Part shown: piece after piece, positions 14,400-30,142 of the stretch
Numbering within the stretch: the stretch's first letter is position 1
Layout of the letters: every line of letters starts with the position of its first letter
Assembly (NCBI GenBank): GCA_964006375.1
Contig: OZ023262.1
Span: forward strand, 87,303,154-87,367,153
Reading direction: 5' to 3'
From: Tillus elongatus
Lineage: Eukaryota > Arthropoda > Insecta > Coleoptera > Cleridae
Length of the DNA stretch: 64,000 bases
Translations under genes and position numbers: made by a program
Notes under the pieces: model-generated
Told to the model about the DNA's origin: nothing
Database searches by the model: none
Seen by the model: the letters and a program-made list of their open reading frames with translations, nothing else

Positions 14400-15280
14400 A
14401 CGAAGAAAATTTGACATGCTGGCATGTTTCATTTCATCTAACCGAAATTGTTTTGTTGCGGAGCGTATGTATTTGCAGAAATATCCGGAAATAAGAGAGT
14501 CAAATAAAAGGACATAGCAAATTAGTCACAAACCGTAAAGCATAGGGTTCTTCTAAAAAACCTGTAGTTTTTGGGCAAAAGTCCTTGATTGAGGAAGCAG
14601 TACATAACGTTTTGTTAGAAGTTACTGAGGATCCCGGTACATCAATCCGGCGGATTGTTGTCAAGGACTCAGACCAGGTGATTTAGAACGACGTCGCTAA
14701 TTCTGTGAGTGGTACACAGGAAAATGCCACGACAATTATAATTTTCCATGTCAAATAATATGGTGTGATGCAAACATGACTACGAATATTGGTATTTTCA
14801 ATTGAATAATTGTTCGTTATTGGTCTGAAACCAATCAACGCTCAAATAAAATGTAGAGGCATTTTCAATATGTGGGCTGGTATCTTCGGTCCAACGATTG
14901 TAGGACCGTTTCTTTACCACAAGACCTTAACATCAGAGCGCTACCTACATTTGCTACAAAACGATTTAGAGCATGCTTTTGATAACATGCCTCTGGAGAG
15001 AGTTAGCAACTGTTATATACAGCTGGATGGGGCCCTGCACATAACTCCAGAGTCGTTCGGAAATATCTTTCAAGGAGATTTCCATAGGGTAATCAGCACG
15101 TATTCGGAAACACCCTGGCCAGCGTCCTCACCAGATATAACCCCGCTTGAATTCTTCGTATAGAGACACGTTAAGAATCATCTATATCAGCAAAATTTTT
15201 CTACAAAACAAGACCTGAGGAGGTTAGATCTGGAAGAATTTGGCTTTGCCGCCCCGATAGCACTGTAACCTTTGGCTTAT
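14400..15280 (+). pseudogene. Decayed DDE transposase, third family member
   Basis: The 5' part (14400-14680) keeps pieces of the N-terminal domain (ERMYLQKYPEIRESN, VTEDPGTSIRRIV). The longest open part (14810-15163) covers the catalytic C-terminal half: GIFGPTIVGPFLYHKTLTSE, YIQLDGALH and SSPDITPLEFFV, so the second Asp and the final Glu are visible. The first catalytic region is lost in the gap between 14700 and 14810. I found no inverted repeats at its ends. Confidence 0.75.
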
Positions 15281-15284
15281 TGTG

Positions 15285-15860
15285 CATACCCTTTTTACTC
15301 CACCCATTCCAAAATCACTGTGCCCTGAACTAGTCTGCACAGCGATTGGTAGAGTGAAGTTTTATAATGCTCTGCCTCCGGTCTAGACTGACCGTAGATC
15401 AGTTGTCTTTTGCGGTCCAAAGCTTTACACTCGCACAAGATGTGTTGGGCTGATTTCTCCCTCTCGCCGCAGAGTCTCCATGCGAGGTCCCCTTCGAACC
15501 GTGTGTCCCGTCAAGAGACCTGTTGTTTCTGAGATGTCGTCTACTAAGATTTAGCAGCTCCACAGTTCTCTTTGAACTGGGTTCGTCAATTATTGACTTC
15601 CCATGTCTGAGCCCTGGAAAGTCTGCCCAGTACAGCTTGTGTTGGTTTCTGACCCAGGACTTAATGGCTCCCCTGGCAGTGCTCTTTGTCACGCCCAGAG
15701 CCGTTTCTGGTTCCATAAATGGTTCTGTTGACCCCCTCTCCGCGAGACTTCTTTATCGCCTTTGACCCCCGAGTGACCCGGCACCCATATGAGGGTGACC
15801 TTATTCTGCCCAGCCAGGTCACTCGTCTCGTCTCGTCTCGGCACTCACTCACCAGCTAAG
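15285..15860 (-). pseudogene. 3' fragment of an I/R1-type LINE (RNase H and C-terminal tail)
   Basis: Reading leftward, the frame begins with the last RNase H motif (VTLIWVPGHSGVKGDKE, near 15800), continues through a Trp/Arg-rich linker, and ends with the cysteine/histidine C-terminal segment after one frame change near 15490. This arrangement of RNase H followed by a CCHC-like tail is typical of I-group LINEs. Endonuclease and reverse transcriptase are missing, as expected of 5'-truncated insertion. The plus-strand open frame at 15523-15765 is a shadow of it. Confidence 0.75.
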
Positions 15861-16160
15861 AATTTACCTGTGCGATACTTAGGCCACAAAAAAACTCAGA
15901 CACAAACCGCTCTCAGTACCTACTGTCAAGGCTTATAAGGATAGGGCATACAACGCTTACGCAGAAGTGCCTGCTTGAAAAACAAACTACACCAAAATTA
16001 AAATGCAGTCTCTGGTGTCAATCACACGGTGAAGCACATATCACAATATGTGCTATTCCTCCGACATAGAAGGGACCAAAGACAAGATGAATCCACATTC
16101 ACAACGCTTCTGTCGACGGACCCTTAAAAATTACTAAAATATTTAAAAAACTGGACTACA
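15861..16160. other. Unassigned
   Basis: Nothing recognisable; composition is closer to unique sequence than to the AT-rich repeats. Confidence 0.35.
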
Positions 16161-16380
16161 TTGAACGTCTGGATTTTTTTTTTATAAAGAAGCCTGCGTG
16201 CCAAATTTTGTAGTCATTACCTTGTTATTTTCGGACACGAACATTTTCCGAAAGAAAATCCAAAATTTTCCCGGAAAACTGGTCCGATTTCCCTGGCCAA
16301 CGAACTTACCCAATCGACTTACAAAAGGAAGGCACCTGCCAAATGACATCAAGATGGGCTGATTACGTTGTGAGTTATGG
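16161..16380 (-). repeat. TA-core B-arm fragment
   Basis: The words CCAAAATTTTCCCGGAAAAC, TTCCCTGGCCAACGAACTTA and GTGAGTTATGGATGCG are the inverted B arm. No TA array or A arm remains. Confidence 0.7.
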
Positions 16381-17132
16381 ATGCGATCAGGAGCGGCTAC
16401 TCAATAAGTGCGCCCGTGCGCGCCGACTGCCGCCTGCGCTGGAAAAAATAATATTTTTGCTATGCCATATTTTAATAAATTTTTGTTTACTTTTTTACCT
16501 CATGCATTCAACAAAGAAAATTAGTATATCGAGGATCGCAGAGAGTCGGCAGCCATTAATACAGAATACAGAATCAGAATAAGTAAAATGTTAATCGTTG
16601 CAGACGTTATATACATCCATATCCATATAAAGCAGGCGGGCGGCGGTGTGTTTTTTCGGCGCTCTCAGGAAATGCGATACTTCAGTGCGAAATGATCGCC
16701 GAATCTTGATGATCTTCGTCGAAAACGACCGAATAAGCAATCTGTTGTGCGCTATAAAATTACACACTTCCAGTTTGTACTGGACTTTTGGCAGAGCGTG
16801 TGTGTGTACCTACTACCTAGTAATTTTCGTCTTCGCGTCGGATTGATTTTTAGTTAGATCATTTCGTTAATGTTTACATGTTCTAACAAGACAATTATTA
16901 TTATTATTATGGTTACTACTTCGGGTTGCTTAATAAGTGGACAAAATAATTGTGATACTGTGATTAATTCAGTGGATATTTTAAATTGAAAGGTTAACTT
17001 TTTAAGGGACTTTTTAACTACTATAACGTATAACTAACTAGAGGAAAACTTGGTAAGTAGTTAATAATTATTAAGTTTAGTAAGCAGGTTTCTTTATAAT
17101 ATATTTTCGGGGAAAAAATAGACGAGCCCTTC
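16381..17132 (+). promoter_or_regulatory. Candidate host promoter and first noncoding exon
   Basis: This is the most GC-rich unassigned stretch on the left half (GCGCCCGTGCGCGCCGACTG near 16410; GGCGGGCGGCGG near 16637). A TATA box (TATAAAAT, 16753-16760) is followed by sequence without repeats, and a perfect 5' splice consensus (GGTAAGT) starts at 17052. One reading is a promoter, a transcript start near 16780-16790 and an untranslated first exon to 17052. Two short open frames (16343-16582, 16646-16846) lack any family signature. It may also be an unrecognised repeat. Confidence 0.2.
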
Positions 17133-18989
<1,857 letters not shown>

Positions 18990-19029
18990 CGGACTTTTTT
19001 TTCTTGCGCACTTCCAATAGATTAAGGCA

Positions 19030-19180
19030 CGAGCCGCTACTGGATGCGATATATAAAAGTGACCCCAAATATATGTTTTAGGGGGCCTAGTTCGCGCTCA
19101 TTTGAAGAAATCTTTTCAAAATTCAAAAGTCGCGATCTCCTAATTAATGATTTTTTTTCACGAAAACTCACAACAAAGCT
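19030..19180 (-). repeat. TA-core A-arm fragment
   Basis: Inverted A arm with ATATGTTTTAGGGGGCCTAG and TTCGCGCTCATTTGAAGAAA, ending in a degraded hairpin (TAATGATTTTTTTTCACGAA). The (TA)n core is reduced to GATATATAAA. Confidence 0.65.
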
Positions 19181-20226
19181 AAAGTGCAATAGACTATTGT
19201 TATATATTTAAAAGCAAATAACTGCAGCAGAGTAGTAGGTATATAGTATATAATATACCTAGTGTAGGTATAAGTGTTACAAAAAATAATAAATTATTTG
19301 TTTGAGAAGGTAGATATAATTATATGTACATATAATTTGTGTCCAAACACTATAATAATTAAAAAATACAATAAAAAAAGAACTCGTTGGAATTTATTGC
19401 CGGTCAGTGAAGTTTGACAGTACTTTGCCGAGAACATTTATAAAAAATATGTATACAACTTGCATATTTTCTAAAGTACATATGTACACCCTTAAAACAG
19501 AATAAGTGAAACAAAACGAATACTTCTAGCTAAGTGTTACTAAAACAAAACAAAACAAACACTTACCTATTTTTGTTCGTAATTCTTAACAAGGAGCAAA
19601 CAACTAAAAGACTCTCTGCAACGGTCTACAACGTACTAAACTCGGGAAGCGGCAGGAAAAGGAAACAAACGCAGAGAGCCGAACGCGAGATCGCGGGATG
19701 TGAAAACGGTTGTTTACTACAATCAGGCGTGGAACTGGGCGATGCCGGCCGGTTTGATTGCATGAAACTCATATTAATAGATATATCTTTCTTCTGATCA
19801 CATCAAGCACAATATTCATCCCGCTCTTTCACACTCTGGCAAGGAATATTTCCATCGTGTATAAAATACACAGATGACTAGTTGCATTTTGCCCACGTAT
19901 TACAAATACTGTATTTATACGGCTTCAAATGTTTTATTAAATAAACGATCCCAATAATTTAGATGTACCTATAATTTCTAAAAAAATCTGTGTTAAAATA
20001 ACCCCGCTTTTGTTATACAGCGTGTCCACAAAATGGCGGACACGGACGACACCTCAACATTTCAACATGTGGTACTTAATTTAATAAAATAAATTGGATA
20101 TAAAAACTGCATTTTGTTTTTAGCAAGTTTCCAGAAAAAATCCGTTTTCGAAAGCTTACGACTTTCAAAAGATTTTTACAAATTAGTGCTCCTAGAACTC
20201 ACTATTATTATTACTTTACACACATT

Positions 20227-20231
<5 letters not shown>
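19181..20231. other. Unassigned; possible minus-strand exon
   Basis: Mostly AT-rich. A GC-richer block lies at about 19620-19760. On the minus strand the sequence AGGTAAGTG (complement of 19559-19567) is a strong 5' splice consensus and would end an exon coming from that block. With no frame or homology to support it, I only note it. An ACAAAACAAAACAAACA run lies at 19542-19558. Confidence 0.3.

Positions 20232-20309
<78 letters not shown>
20232..20309. repeat. (TA)n array
   Basis: Uninterrupted TA, about 39 units. It stands directly against the left edge of the minisatellite, with no A or B arm at either side. Confidence 0.95.
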
Positions 20310-20312
<3 letters not shown>

Positions 20313-22427
20313 TGTGTGGCATGTCCTAACCCGAGTCACTTTCCCTTAACTGTAACTAGCTCTACTCCTTTGAACCAGCCAGCTTCGTGGTAATTCCATA
20401 GCCTTCGTGGCACACTCCAGACAGTCCTCCAACTAACCGTAACCTGACCAGCCTTCGTGGCACCAGCCTTCGTGGCACCAGCCTTCGTGGCACCAGCCTT
20501 CGTGGCACTAGCCTTCGTGGCACCAGCCTTCGTGGCTTTACCTAGCCTGTGTGGCATGTCCTAACCCGAGTCACTTTCCCTTAACTGTAACTATCTCTAC
20601 TCCTTTGAACCAGCCAGCTTCGTGGTAATTCCATAGCCTTCGTGGCACACTCCAGACAGTCCTCCAACTAACCGTAACCTGACCAGCCTTCGTGGCACCA
20701 GCCTTCGTGGCACCAGCCTTCGTGGCACCAGCCTTCGTGGCACTAGCCTTCGTGGCACCAGCCTTCGTGGCTTTACCTAGCCTGTGTGGCATGTCCTAAC
20801 CCGAGTCACTTTCCCTTAACTGTAACTATTTCTACTCCTTTGAACCAGCCAGCTTCGTGGTAATTCCATAGCCTTCGTGGCACACTCCAGACAGTCCTCC
20901 AACTAACCGTAACCTGACCAGCCTTCGTGGCACCTGCCTTTGTGGCACCAGCCTTCGTGGCACCAGCCTTCGTGGCACTAGCCTTCGTGGCACCAGCCTT
21001 CGTGGCTTTACCTAGCCTGTGTGGCATGTCCTAACCCGAGTCACTTTCCCTTAACTGTAACTATCTCTACTCCTTTGAACCAGCCAGCTTCGTGGTAATT
21101 CCATAGCCTTCGTGGCACACTCCAGACAGTCCTCCAACTAACCGTAACCTGACCAGCATTCGTGGCACCAGCCTTCGTGGCACCAGCCTTCGTGGCACCA
21201 GCCTTCGTGGCACTAGCCTTCGTGGCACTAGCCTTCGTGGCACCAGCCTTCGTGGCTTTACCTAGCCTGTGTGGCATGTCCTAACCCGAGTCACTTTCCC
21301 TTAACTGTAACTATCTCTACTCCTTTGAACCAGCCAGCTTCGTGGTAATTCCATAGCCTTCGTGGCACACTCCAGACAGTCCTCCAACTAACCGTAACCT
21401 GACCAGCCTTCGTGGCACCAGCCTTCGTGGCACCAGCCTTCGTGGCACCAGCCTTCGTGGCACTAGCCTTTGTGGCACCAGCCTTCGTGGCTTTACCTAG
21501 CCTGTGTGGCATGTCCTAACCCGAGTCACTTTCCCTTAACTGTAACTATCTCTACTCCTTTGAACCAGCCAGCTTCGTGGTAATTCCATAGCCTTCGTGG
21601 CACACTCCAGACAGTCCTCCAACTAACCGTAACCTGACCAGCCTTCGTGGCACCAGCCTTCGTGGCACTAGCCTTCGTGGCACTAGCCTTCGTGGCACCA
21701 GCCTTCGTGGCTTTACCTAGCCTGTGTGGCATGTCCTAACCCGAGTCACTTTCCCTTAACTGTAACTATCTCTACTCCTTTGAACCAGCCAGCTTCGTGG
21801 TAATTCCATAGCCTTCGTGGCACACTCCAGACAGTCCTCCAACTAACCGTAACCTGACCAGCCTTCGTGGCACCAGCCTTCGTGGCACTAGCCTGTGTGG
21901 CATTACCTAGCCTGTGTGGCATGCTAACCCGAGTCACTTCCCCTTAACTGTAACTGGCTTTACTCCTATGAACCAACCAGCTTCGTGGTATGTCCATAGC
22001 CTTCGTGGCGCACTCCAGACAGTCTTCCCACGAACCTTAACCTGACCAGCCTTCGTGGCACCAGCCTTCGTGGCACTAGCCTTAGTGGCATCAGCCTTCG
22101 TGGCACCAGCCTTCGTGGCACCAGCCTTCGTGGCACTAGCCTGTGTGGCATTACCTAGCCTGTGTGGCATGTCCTAACCCGGGTCACTTCCCCTTAACTG
22201 TAACTGGCTTTACTTCTATAAACCAGCCAGCTTCGTGGTATCTCCATAGCCTTCGTGGCGCACTCCAGACAGTCTTCCAATGAACCTTAACCTGACCAGC
22301 CTTCGTGGCACCAGCCTTCGTGGCACTAACCTTCGTGGCACTAGCCTTCGTGGCACCAGCCTTCGTGGCACCAGCCTTCGTGGCACTAGCCTTCGTGGCA
22401 CTAGCCTGTGGAGCGCCCTTCGCCATA
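20310..22427. repeat. Higher-order minisatellite, nine units of about 235 bp
   Basis: Units begin at CCTGTGTGGCATG, near 20311, 20546, 20781, 21016, 21266, 21501, 21721, 21911 and 22159. Each has a conserved part of about 150 bp and a run of a 15-bp repeat, CACCAGCCTTCGTGG. Unit lengths (235, 235, 235, 250, 235, 220, 190, 248) mostly change by steps of 15, showing slippage of the inner repeat. Units 1-6 are nearly identical; units 8-9 are more divergent (AGTCTTCCCACGAACC for AGTCCTCCAACTAACC). Open frames of 60-80 codons occur on both strands only because 15 is a multiple of three; each is closed by a stop in the conserved part. Confidence 0.95.
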
Positions 22428-22495
22428 AACTTGACTGTCTGCTCTTACTAATGCTTCCACTACTATTATTCTTTCATGTAACTGTATCTTGTAAT

Positions 22496-22674
22496 GAGAC
22501 GACGGTGCTGCTGTCAATGATGATGGAAGATCACTGCTAGAAAAGGTGAAGCGCTGAGACAACGGTGTTACGGAAGCAATGATGGATGACCACCGCTGGG
22601 AAAGGGGAATCTCTGGGACAACGGTGCTACGGTGGATGATGATGGATGATCACTGTTGGAGAAGGTGAAGCGCT
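22496..22674 (+). repeat. Three tandem 60-bp units
   Basis: Each unit starts GAGACRACGGTG (third: GGGACAACGGTG), has GATGATGGA in the middle and ends AAGGTGAAGCGCT or a variant. Divergence between units is about 20 percent. It lies just after the minisatellite and may belong to the same larger sequence. Confidence 0.75.
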
Positions 22675-25221
<2,547 letters not shown>

Positions 25222-25298
<77 letters not shown>

Positions 25299-25299
25299 A

Positions 25300-25364
<65 letters not shown>
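25222..25364. repeat. (TA)n array next to Penelope-like copy A
   Basis: TA with GTATATATG interruptions at about 25287-25306. The PLE 3' region begins shortly after it on the right. Confidence 0.95.
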
Positions 25365-25367
<3 letters not shown>

Positions 25368-25479
25368 GAAAGATTTCCGCGGTCTTTAATGTGAGACATA
25401 CTTGGTTCTCGGGTTAAACCGCGTCCAGAATTTATGAAAACTCGACGTTTCAGCCCTGTTTTGGAGCCATTTTCAAGAG

Positions 25480-25738
25480 GTAAAGGAAATATGTAAGGAC
25501 ACTCTAAGGCCTCAATCTGCCTACTCCTTAGAGCGGTGGACACATGTGGGTTGGGTTGGTTTTAAGAGGCAAAGGAAATATGTAAGTACACTCTAAGGCC
25601 TAAATATGCCTACTCCTTAGAGCGGTGGGCAAAGGTGGGTTGGGTTGGTTTCAAGAGATAAAAGAAATATGTAAGGACACTCTAAGGCCTCAATCTGCCT
25701 ACTCCTTAGAGCGGTGGACAAAGGTGGGTTGGGTTATT
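25480..25738 (-). repeat. Three tandem units of about 89 bp in the PLE-A 3' region
   Basis: Units begin with TAAAGGAAATATGTAAG-like sequence near 25480, 25569 and 25657, and include CTCTAAGGCCTCAATCTGCC. Copy B has the same core in 70-bp units; the extra 19 bp here is TTGGGTTGGTTTCAAGAG-like. Confidence 0.85.
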
Positions 25739-25766
25739 GTAGCTCGATTACGGGGCCTCAATCTGC

Positions 25767-27830
25767 CTACTCCCCAAATCTCGCCGGAGATCGTCTGTAG
25801 GTCTCAGTGTGTTCAACCTTAGGCCTCAGAGAGATCTGGCAGTTCGTTGCAAATCCTGTCTTATATATGTCGTTCCGACTACCTGCTTCGTTGTCAGTGA
25901 AAGTAGTGGGGTCAAGATCAATTAAGTGGGGGGCTTTCGTCACGGTACTTAGAGGATGAGAATGATTAAGAGGTTCACCGGCATTTGTTGAGACAGATAA
26001 TGGGGAAATAAAATTGTTTGTGGAATTTATTTTCTCTTTGTGTGTTTGTAATGAAGATATAATAGGTTTCCAAGGGGTCGGAAGGCGAAGACCATCATCT
26101 CTCTTATTTAAACAATCGGGACGTTTTTCAATCTCGATTGTTTCGCGGATAATTCTCGTTTTGAAGTTGTACGGTGCTATTGTTTTGGCATTATCGAAGT
26201 CTATTTTGTGTCTTGTATGAATATGATGCATGGCCAGCGCCGATGAGGGGTCGGATTTTCTAACTGCGAGGGTGTGTTCATATATTCTATTGTGGACGCG
26301 TCTATTTGTTTGTCCTACATAAGTTCGGGAACAGTCGGAACAAGGAATTTCGTAAACTCCGTGGGATTCGTTTGGAATCATATCCTTGGGAGTTTTTATC
26401 AGATTTGACAGATTTTGATCTGTTGTGAATACGGTTTTGATATTATGGGCTCTGAAAATTCGGCTGATTTTGTCGGTGACACCTTTAATGTATGGTAAAA
26501 ACGCCGTGTGTTGTTGTGAGGACTCTGTTTGTTCTTGTTGTGGTGTAGTGGTTTGTTGTTGTGCGTTTCTAATGTTTCGTAGTATGTGATTGTTGTCGTA
26601 TCCGTATTCTAGCAATGTCTGTCTTAAAAATTTTCATTCTGTCTGTTTGTTGTTGTTGTCCGTTAGTCTAAGGGATCGTGTTACTAGTGTTCGAAACAAG
26701 GAATTTAGTTGCAATGGGTGATGGTGAGATTGGGCGTTAAGATAACGATTCGTGTGGGTTGGTTTTCGGTAAGACAGTGTAAGAAAATCCCCTGACGGGG
26801 TCTTCGGTGATGCGTACATCTAAGAAAGGCAAAGAAAAATTATTTTCCATTTCCATGGTTAACTGGATTTGGGGGTTTATGTTATTTAGGTAAGAAAGGA
26901 ATTCGTCTAGAGATTCTTAACCGTGTGGCCAGATAGCGAAAATGTCGTCAACGTATCTTAACCAACATGTTGGTTTAATTTAGGGATGAATTGAGGGCTT
27001 GTGTCTCGAAGTTTCCCATAAAAATGTTATCCAATGCGGAGAGAGTGGTGAACCCATTGGAGCACCTCGAACTTGTTTGTAAAATTTGTTTTGAAAAGGG
27101 AAAGATGTGCAGTGTTCTAGAAGAGCTAAGGTATGGGAAATATTGTGTTTATTTTTGTGAATGTCAAGGGTTTCAGATAGAGGTATACTAGTGAATAAGG
27201 AAACTATATCAAAGCTAATTAGGATGTCGTTTTGAGAAATTGTGTTGTTTTATGGAAGGTCAATGAAATGGGTGGAGTTTTTGACATAGGATGTAGCGTT
27301 TTCTACTAATGGTTGGGAGTTTTGGCTAGATGTTTTGCAAGTTTTTGTGTGGATGAACGGTGGGCACTTACGATAGGGCGAAGGGGAATATCAGGCTTAT
27401 GGATTTTTGGGAGACCGTATTTTCTAGGGATACGAGATGGTTTTTCGCAAGGGATTAGTTCTTTTTTGAGGTCAGGACTGAGTTGGGAGTTGTTGATGAT
27501 AGTTTTGCTTAAATTTTCAAGATAAGTTGTAGGGTCGTTGGGGATTTGTTTGTAGTCTGTGCTGTTTAGTATATTGTCCATCTTTTGCATATAGTCTGTT
27601 TTGTCGAGTATGACTGTAGCGTTGCCTTTGTCTGCTGGTAGGATTATGATTTCTGTGTTTCGGTTTAGGTCTCTGATTGACTGTCGTTCGTCCGAAGAAA
27701 GGTTGGAAGGTGGAGGTTTAGCAGAACGTAATATCCTGGGAATGTCCTGTCTCGTAATTTCAGCTTCGTCAGTCGGTAAGTGTGTTATCGCATCTTCTGA
27801 TTGAGAAATTATCTTTTCTATTGGGAGTTT
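25767..27830 (-). pseudogene. Penelope-like RT / GIY-YIG protein, broken
   Basis: The N-terminal RT part keeps ADKGNATVILDKTDY and YGLPKIHKPDIPLRPIVSAH (27306-27700), then FDIVSLFTSIPL (near 27210), and the catalytic RYVDDIFAIW at about 26944-26958 with a stop right after it. A 282-codon open stretch (25767-26615) holds the GIY-YIG endonuclease: GVYEIPCSDCSRTYVGQTNR, the conserved Arg/His (IYEH) and a Glu-rich helix (ETIEIEKRPDCLN). At least three stops or frame changes break the RT half. Such proteins nick DNA with the endonuclease and copy the RNA at the nick. Confidence 0.85.
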
Positions 27831-27835
27831 TTTCT

Positions 27836-28314
27836 AAAAACCACCAATAATAACTCAAGAAAAAATAATTTTTGGGTATAGGGAATGCCGATCCAGTTTG
27901 CAAGAGAATTTTCAAGTGCATCTAACAAAACAAATGAAATGCAGGCTGTTCAATTTAAAATAAACTAGTTTTTTTATCCAAGAAACATTTAACAAACCAC
28001 GCTGTATATGAAGAATTTTTTCTTCAATATTATATTGTAGGTTAGTCATCCTGTAATGCATGTGACAAAAAATATTTTCTCAGCATATTGACATCACTTT
28101 CAAAAAAGAAATATCTCGAAAACAGTTGAATATAAGGACAGGGTTCCCTGACGAAAGTCGACCCAGAATTCTATTAGCATATCAAAAGTTTTATAATATA
28201 TAGGTGTCCCATTCAAAATAGAGAACATACCATGTATTTTCGGTATAACCGGAAATCCGCCATTTTGGAAATTATTTGCATTAATTAGAGCATCTCTGAA
28301 AACGTCAGCAAACA
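27836..28314. other. Unassigned AT-rich DNA
   Basis: No gene found. Words such as CCTGTAATGCATGTGAC and CATTTTGGAAATTATTTGC do not match the other repeats here. Confidence 0.4.
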
Positions 28315-29245
28315 CAAGAAAATTGCTCTCTATATCACCTGACCAAGGCCTACTAATACAGTTTTTCTAGGTCAAAAAAATGGGAAAAAGGGCTAGGGAC
28401 ATTTTTAGGAAAAAATAAGTTCGCCACTGCATTAGGCATCCTTAAAATAGATATATAACTTCATCAAAAAATAGTAATTATTAACCATCTCAGAGAGGTT
28501 TATTTGTGTGTATCTATTGTGTGTATCTATTTTTGTGTATCTATTTGTGTGTATTTATTTCTCATATGAAGACATCCCTATAACTTGTATCTGTAACGCG
28601 ATTTTTTTAACGAGATCTCAAAAGATAGAAAACGAAGAAGTCTATAGATTCTGTGAAAATTGTTTCCTATGCCATTCATCACGCCCTACTAAAACTATTT
28701 TCATAGATCAAAATTTTAAAAAAGTTTATGGAAAAAAATAAGTACGCCACTGGATTCGCTATTTTTCAAAATTGATACCTACCAAATTTCATTAAAAAAA
28801 ACTATTATGACGAAACTATCAAATCCAACAATAACGCCTTAAAAATTGAAGAAAAAAAGTGTATAAATGCTGTGACATGAAAACAGTTTTAGTAGGCCCT
28901 GATCGAATGGCATAGGAAACAATTTTCACCGGATCTATAGAGTTCTTTATTTTCTATCTTTTGTGATCTCGTTAAAAAAATCGCGTTATAAATACAAATG
29001 TTACGGGGCTGTTTCCATATACAAGGGTCACACAAATAAACTTCTCTGAAATGGTTAATAATTCTTCTTTTTTTATACAATTTGGGATATATCTAGTCCG
29101 AGGGATGCTGAATGTAGCAGCGTACTTATTTTTTCTAAAAATGGCCCTAGCTTATTTCTCCTTTTTTAGACATAGAAAACAGAAAACCTGTATTAGTAGG
29201 CCTTGGTCAGGTGACATAGAGAACAATTTTTACAGCATTAATAGG
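28315..29245. repeat. Foldback repeat, arms of about 0.3-0.4 kb
   Basis: The left arm (28315-28703) and right arm (about 28878-29245) are inverted copies. Matches include CACCTGACCAAGGCCTACTA with its inverse near 29200, and AACGCGATTTTTTTAACGAG with its inverse near 28975. Each arm contains two related sub-units (both read TCAAAAGATA, then GAAAATTGTT, then CCTACTA), so a tandem pair was inverted. The spacer (28704-28877) is AT-rich. No transposase or terminal duplication was found. Confidence 0.7.
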
Positions 29246-29331
29246 GTTTTTCATCTTATATCTTTTGATCCTTCGTTCATCAAAATCGAGTTATAAATAC
29301 AAAAGTTACAGTAGTATTTCCATATCAAACA

Positions 29332-29720
<389 letters not shown>

Positions 29721-29984
29721 CCCTCATTCGTTTCAACGTCTTTGTCTAAAAATGGTATATTTTACAGTATAAAAATTGTAAAGTAATTTTTATGTCATTT
29801 CTTGACCTTTTTGCGCTAAGAACCCGTATTCCTTGTCTCTAATATTCAGAATTCAATAAATTTTATGAACCACACAAAACATTTTTGTTTTGTGTCATTC
29901 TTTGATCGTCAGCGACATCATTTTTTTTCTTTTAATACTTATAACTTTTTATTTTAACTCAGATCTAAATTTTGTTATGGTTTG

Positions 29985-29988
<4 letters not shown>
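29721..29988. other. Unassigned AT-rich DNA
   Basis: Short stretch with nothing recognisable before the next TA array. Confidence 0.4.

Positions 29989-30054
<66 letters not shown>
29989..30054. repeat. (TA)n array abutting Penelope-like copy B
   Basis: Pure TA. The PLE 3' terminus (GAGACATGCTTGG) starts at the very next base, 30055. Confidence 0.95.
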
Positions 30055-30058
<4 letters not shown>

Positions 30059-30142
30059 CATGCTTGGTTCTCGGGTTAAACCGCGTCCAGAATTTATGGA
30101 AACTCGACGTTTCGGCTCCTGTTTTGGAGCCATTTTCAAGAG

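Larger units (their letters stand above)
25365..27835 (-). mobile_element. Penelope-like retroelement, copy A
   Basis: It reads leftward: reverse transcriptase part, then a C-terminal GIY-YIG endonuclease, then a 3' region with tandem repeats, ending against the TA array. That domain order is the hallmark of Penelope-like elements. The 3' region shares with copy B (30055-31222) a stem of GGCTCC/GGAGCC sequences followed by GAAACGTCGAG. The 5' end lies near 27835, where similarity to the RT upstream region is lost. Confidence 0.85.

Noticed and set aside
20336..22426. Repeated small proteins (ATKAG repeats, 61-80 codons) on the minus strand
   Set aside because: They follow from the 15-bp period of the minisatellite; each is closed by a stop in the conserved part and the opposite strand is equally open.
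20310..22427. CRISPR-like array
   Set aside because: There are no unique spacers; the repeat is a nested minisatellite in a eukaryotic genome.
22280..22540. Pentapeptide-repeat-like protein (SLRGT repeats)
   Set aside because: It looks like the A(D/N)LXX pattern but comes from identical 15-bp DNA repeats, with no variation at the outward positions that a real family would show.
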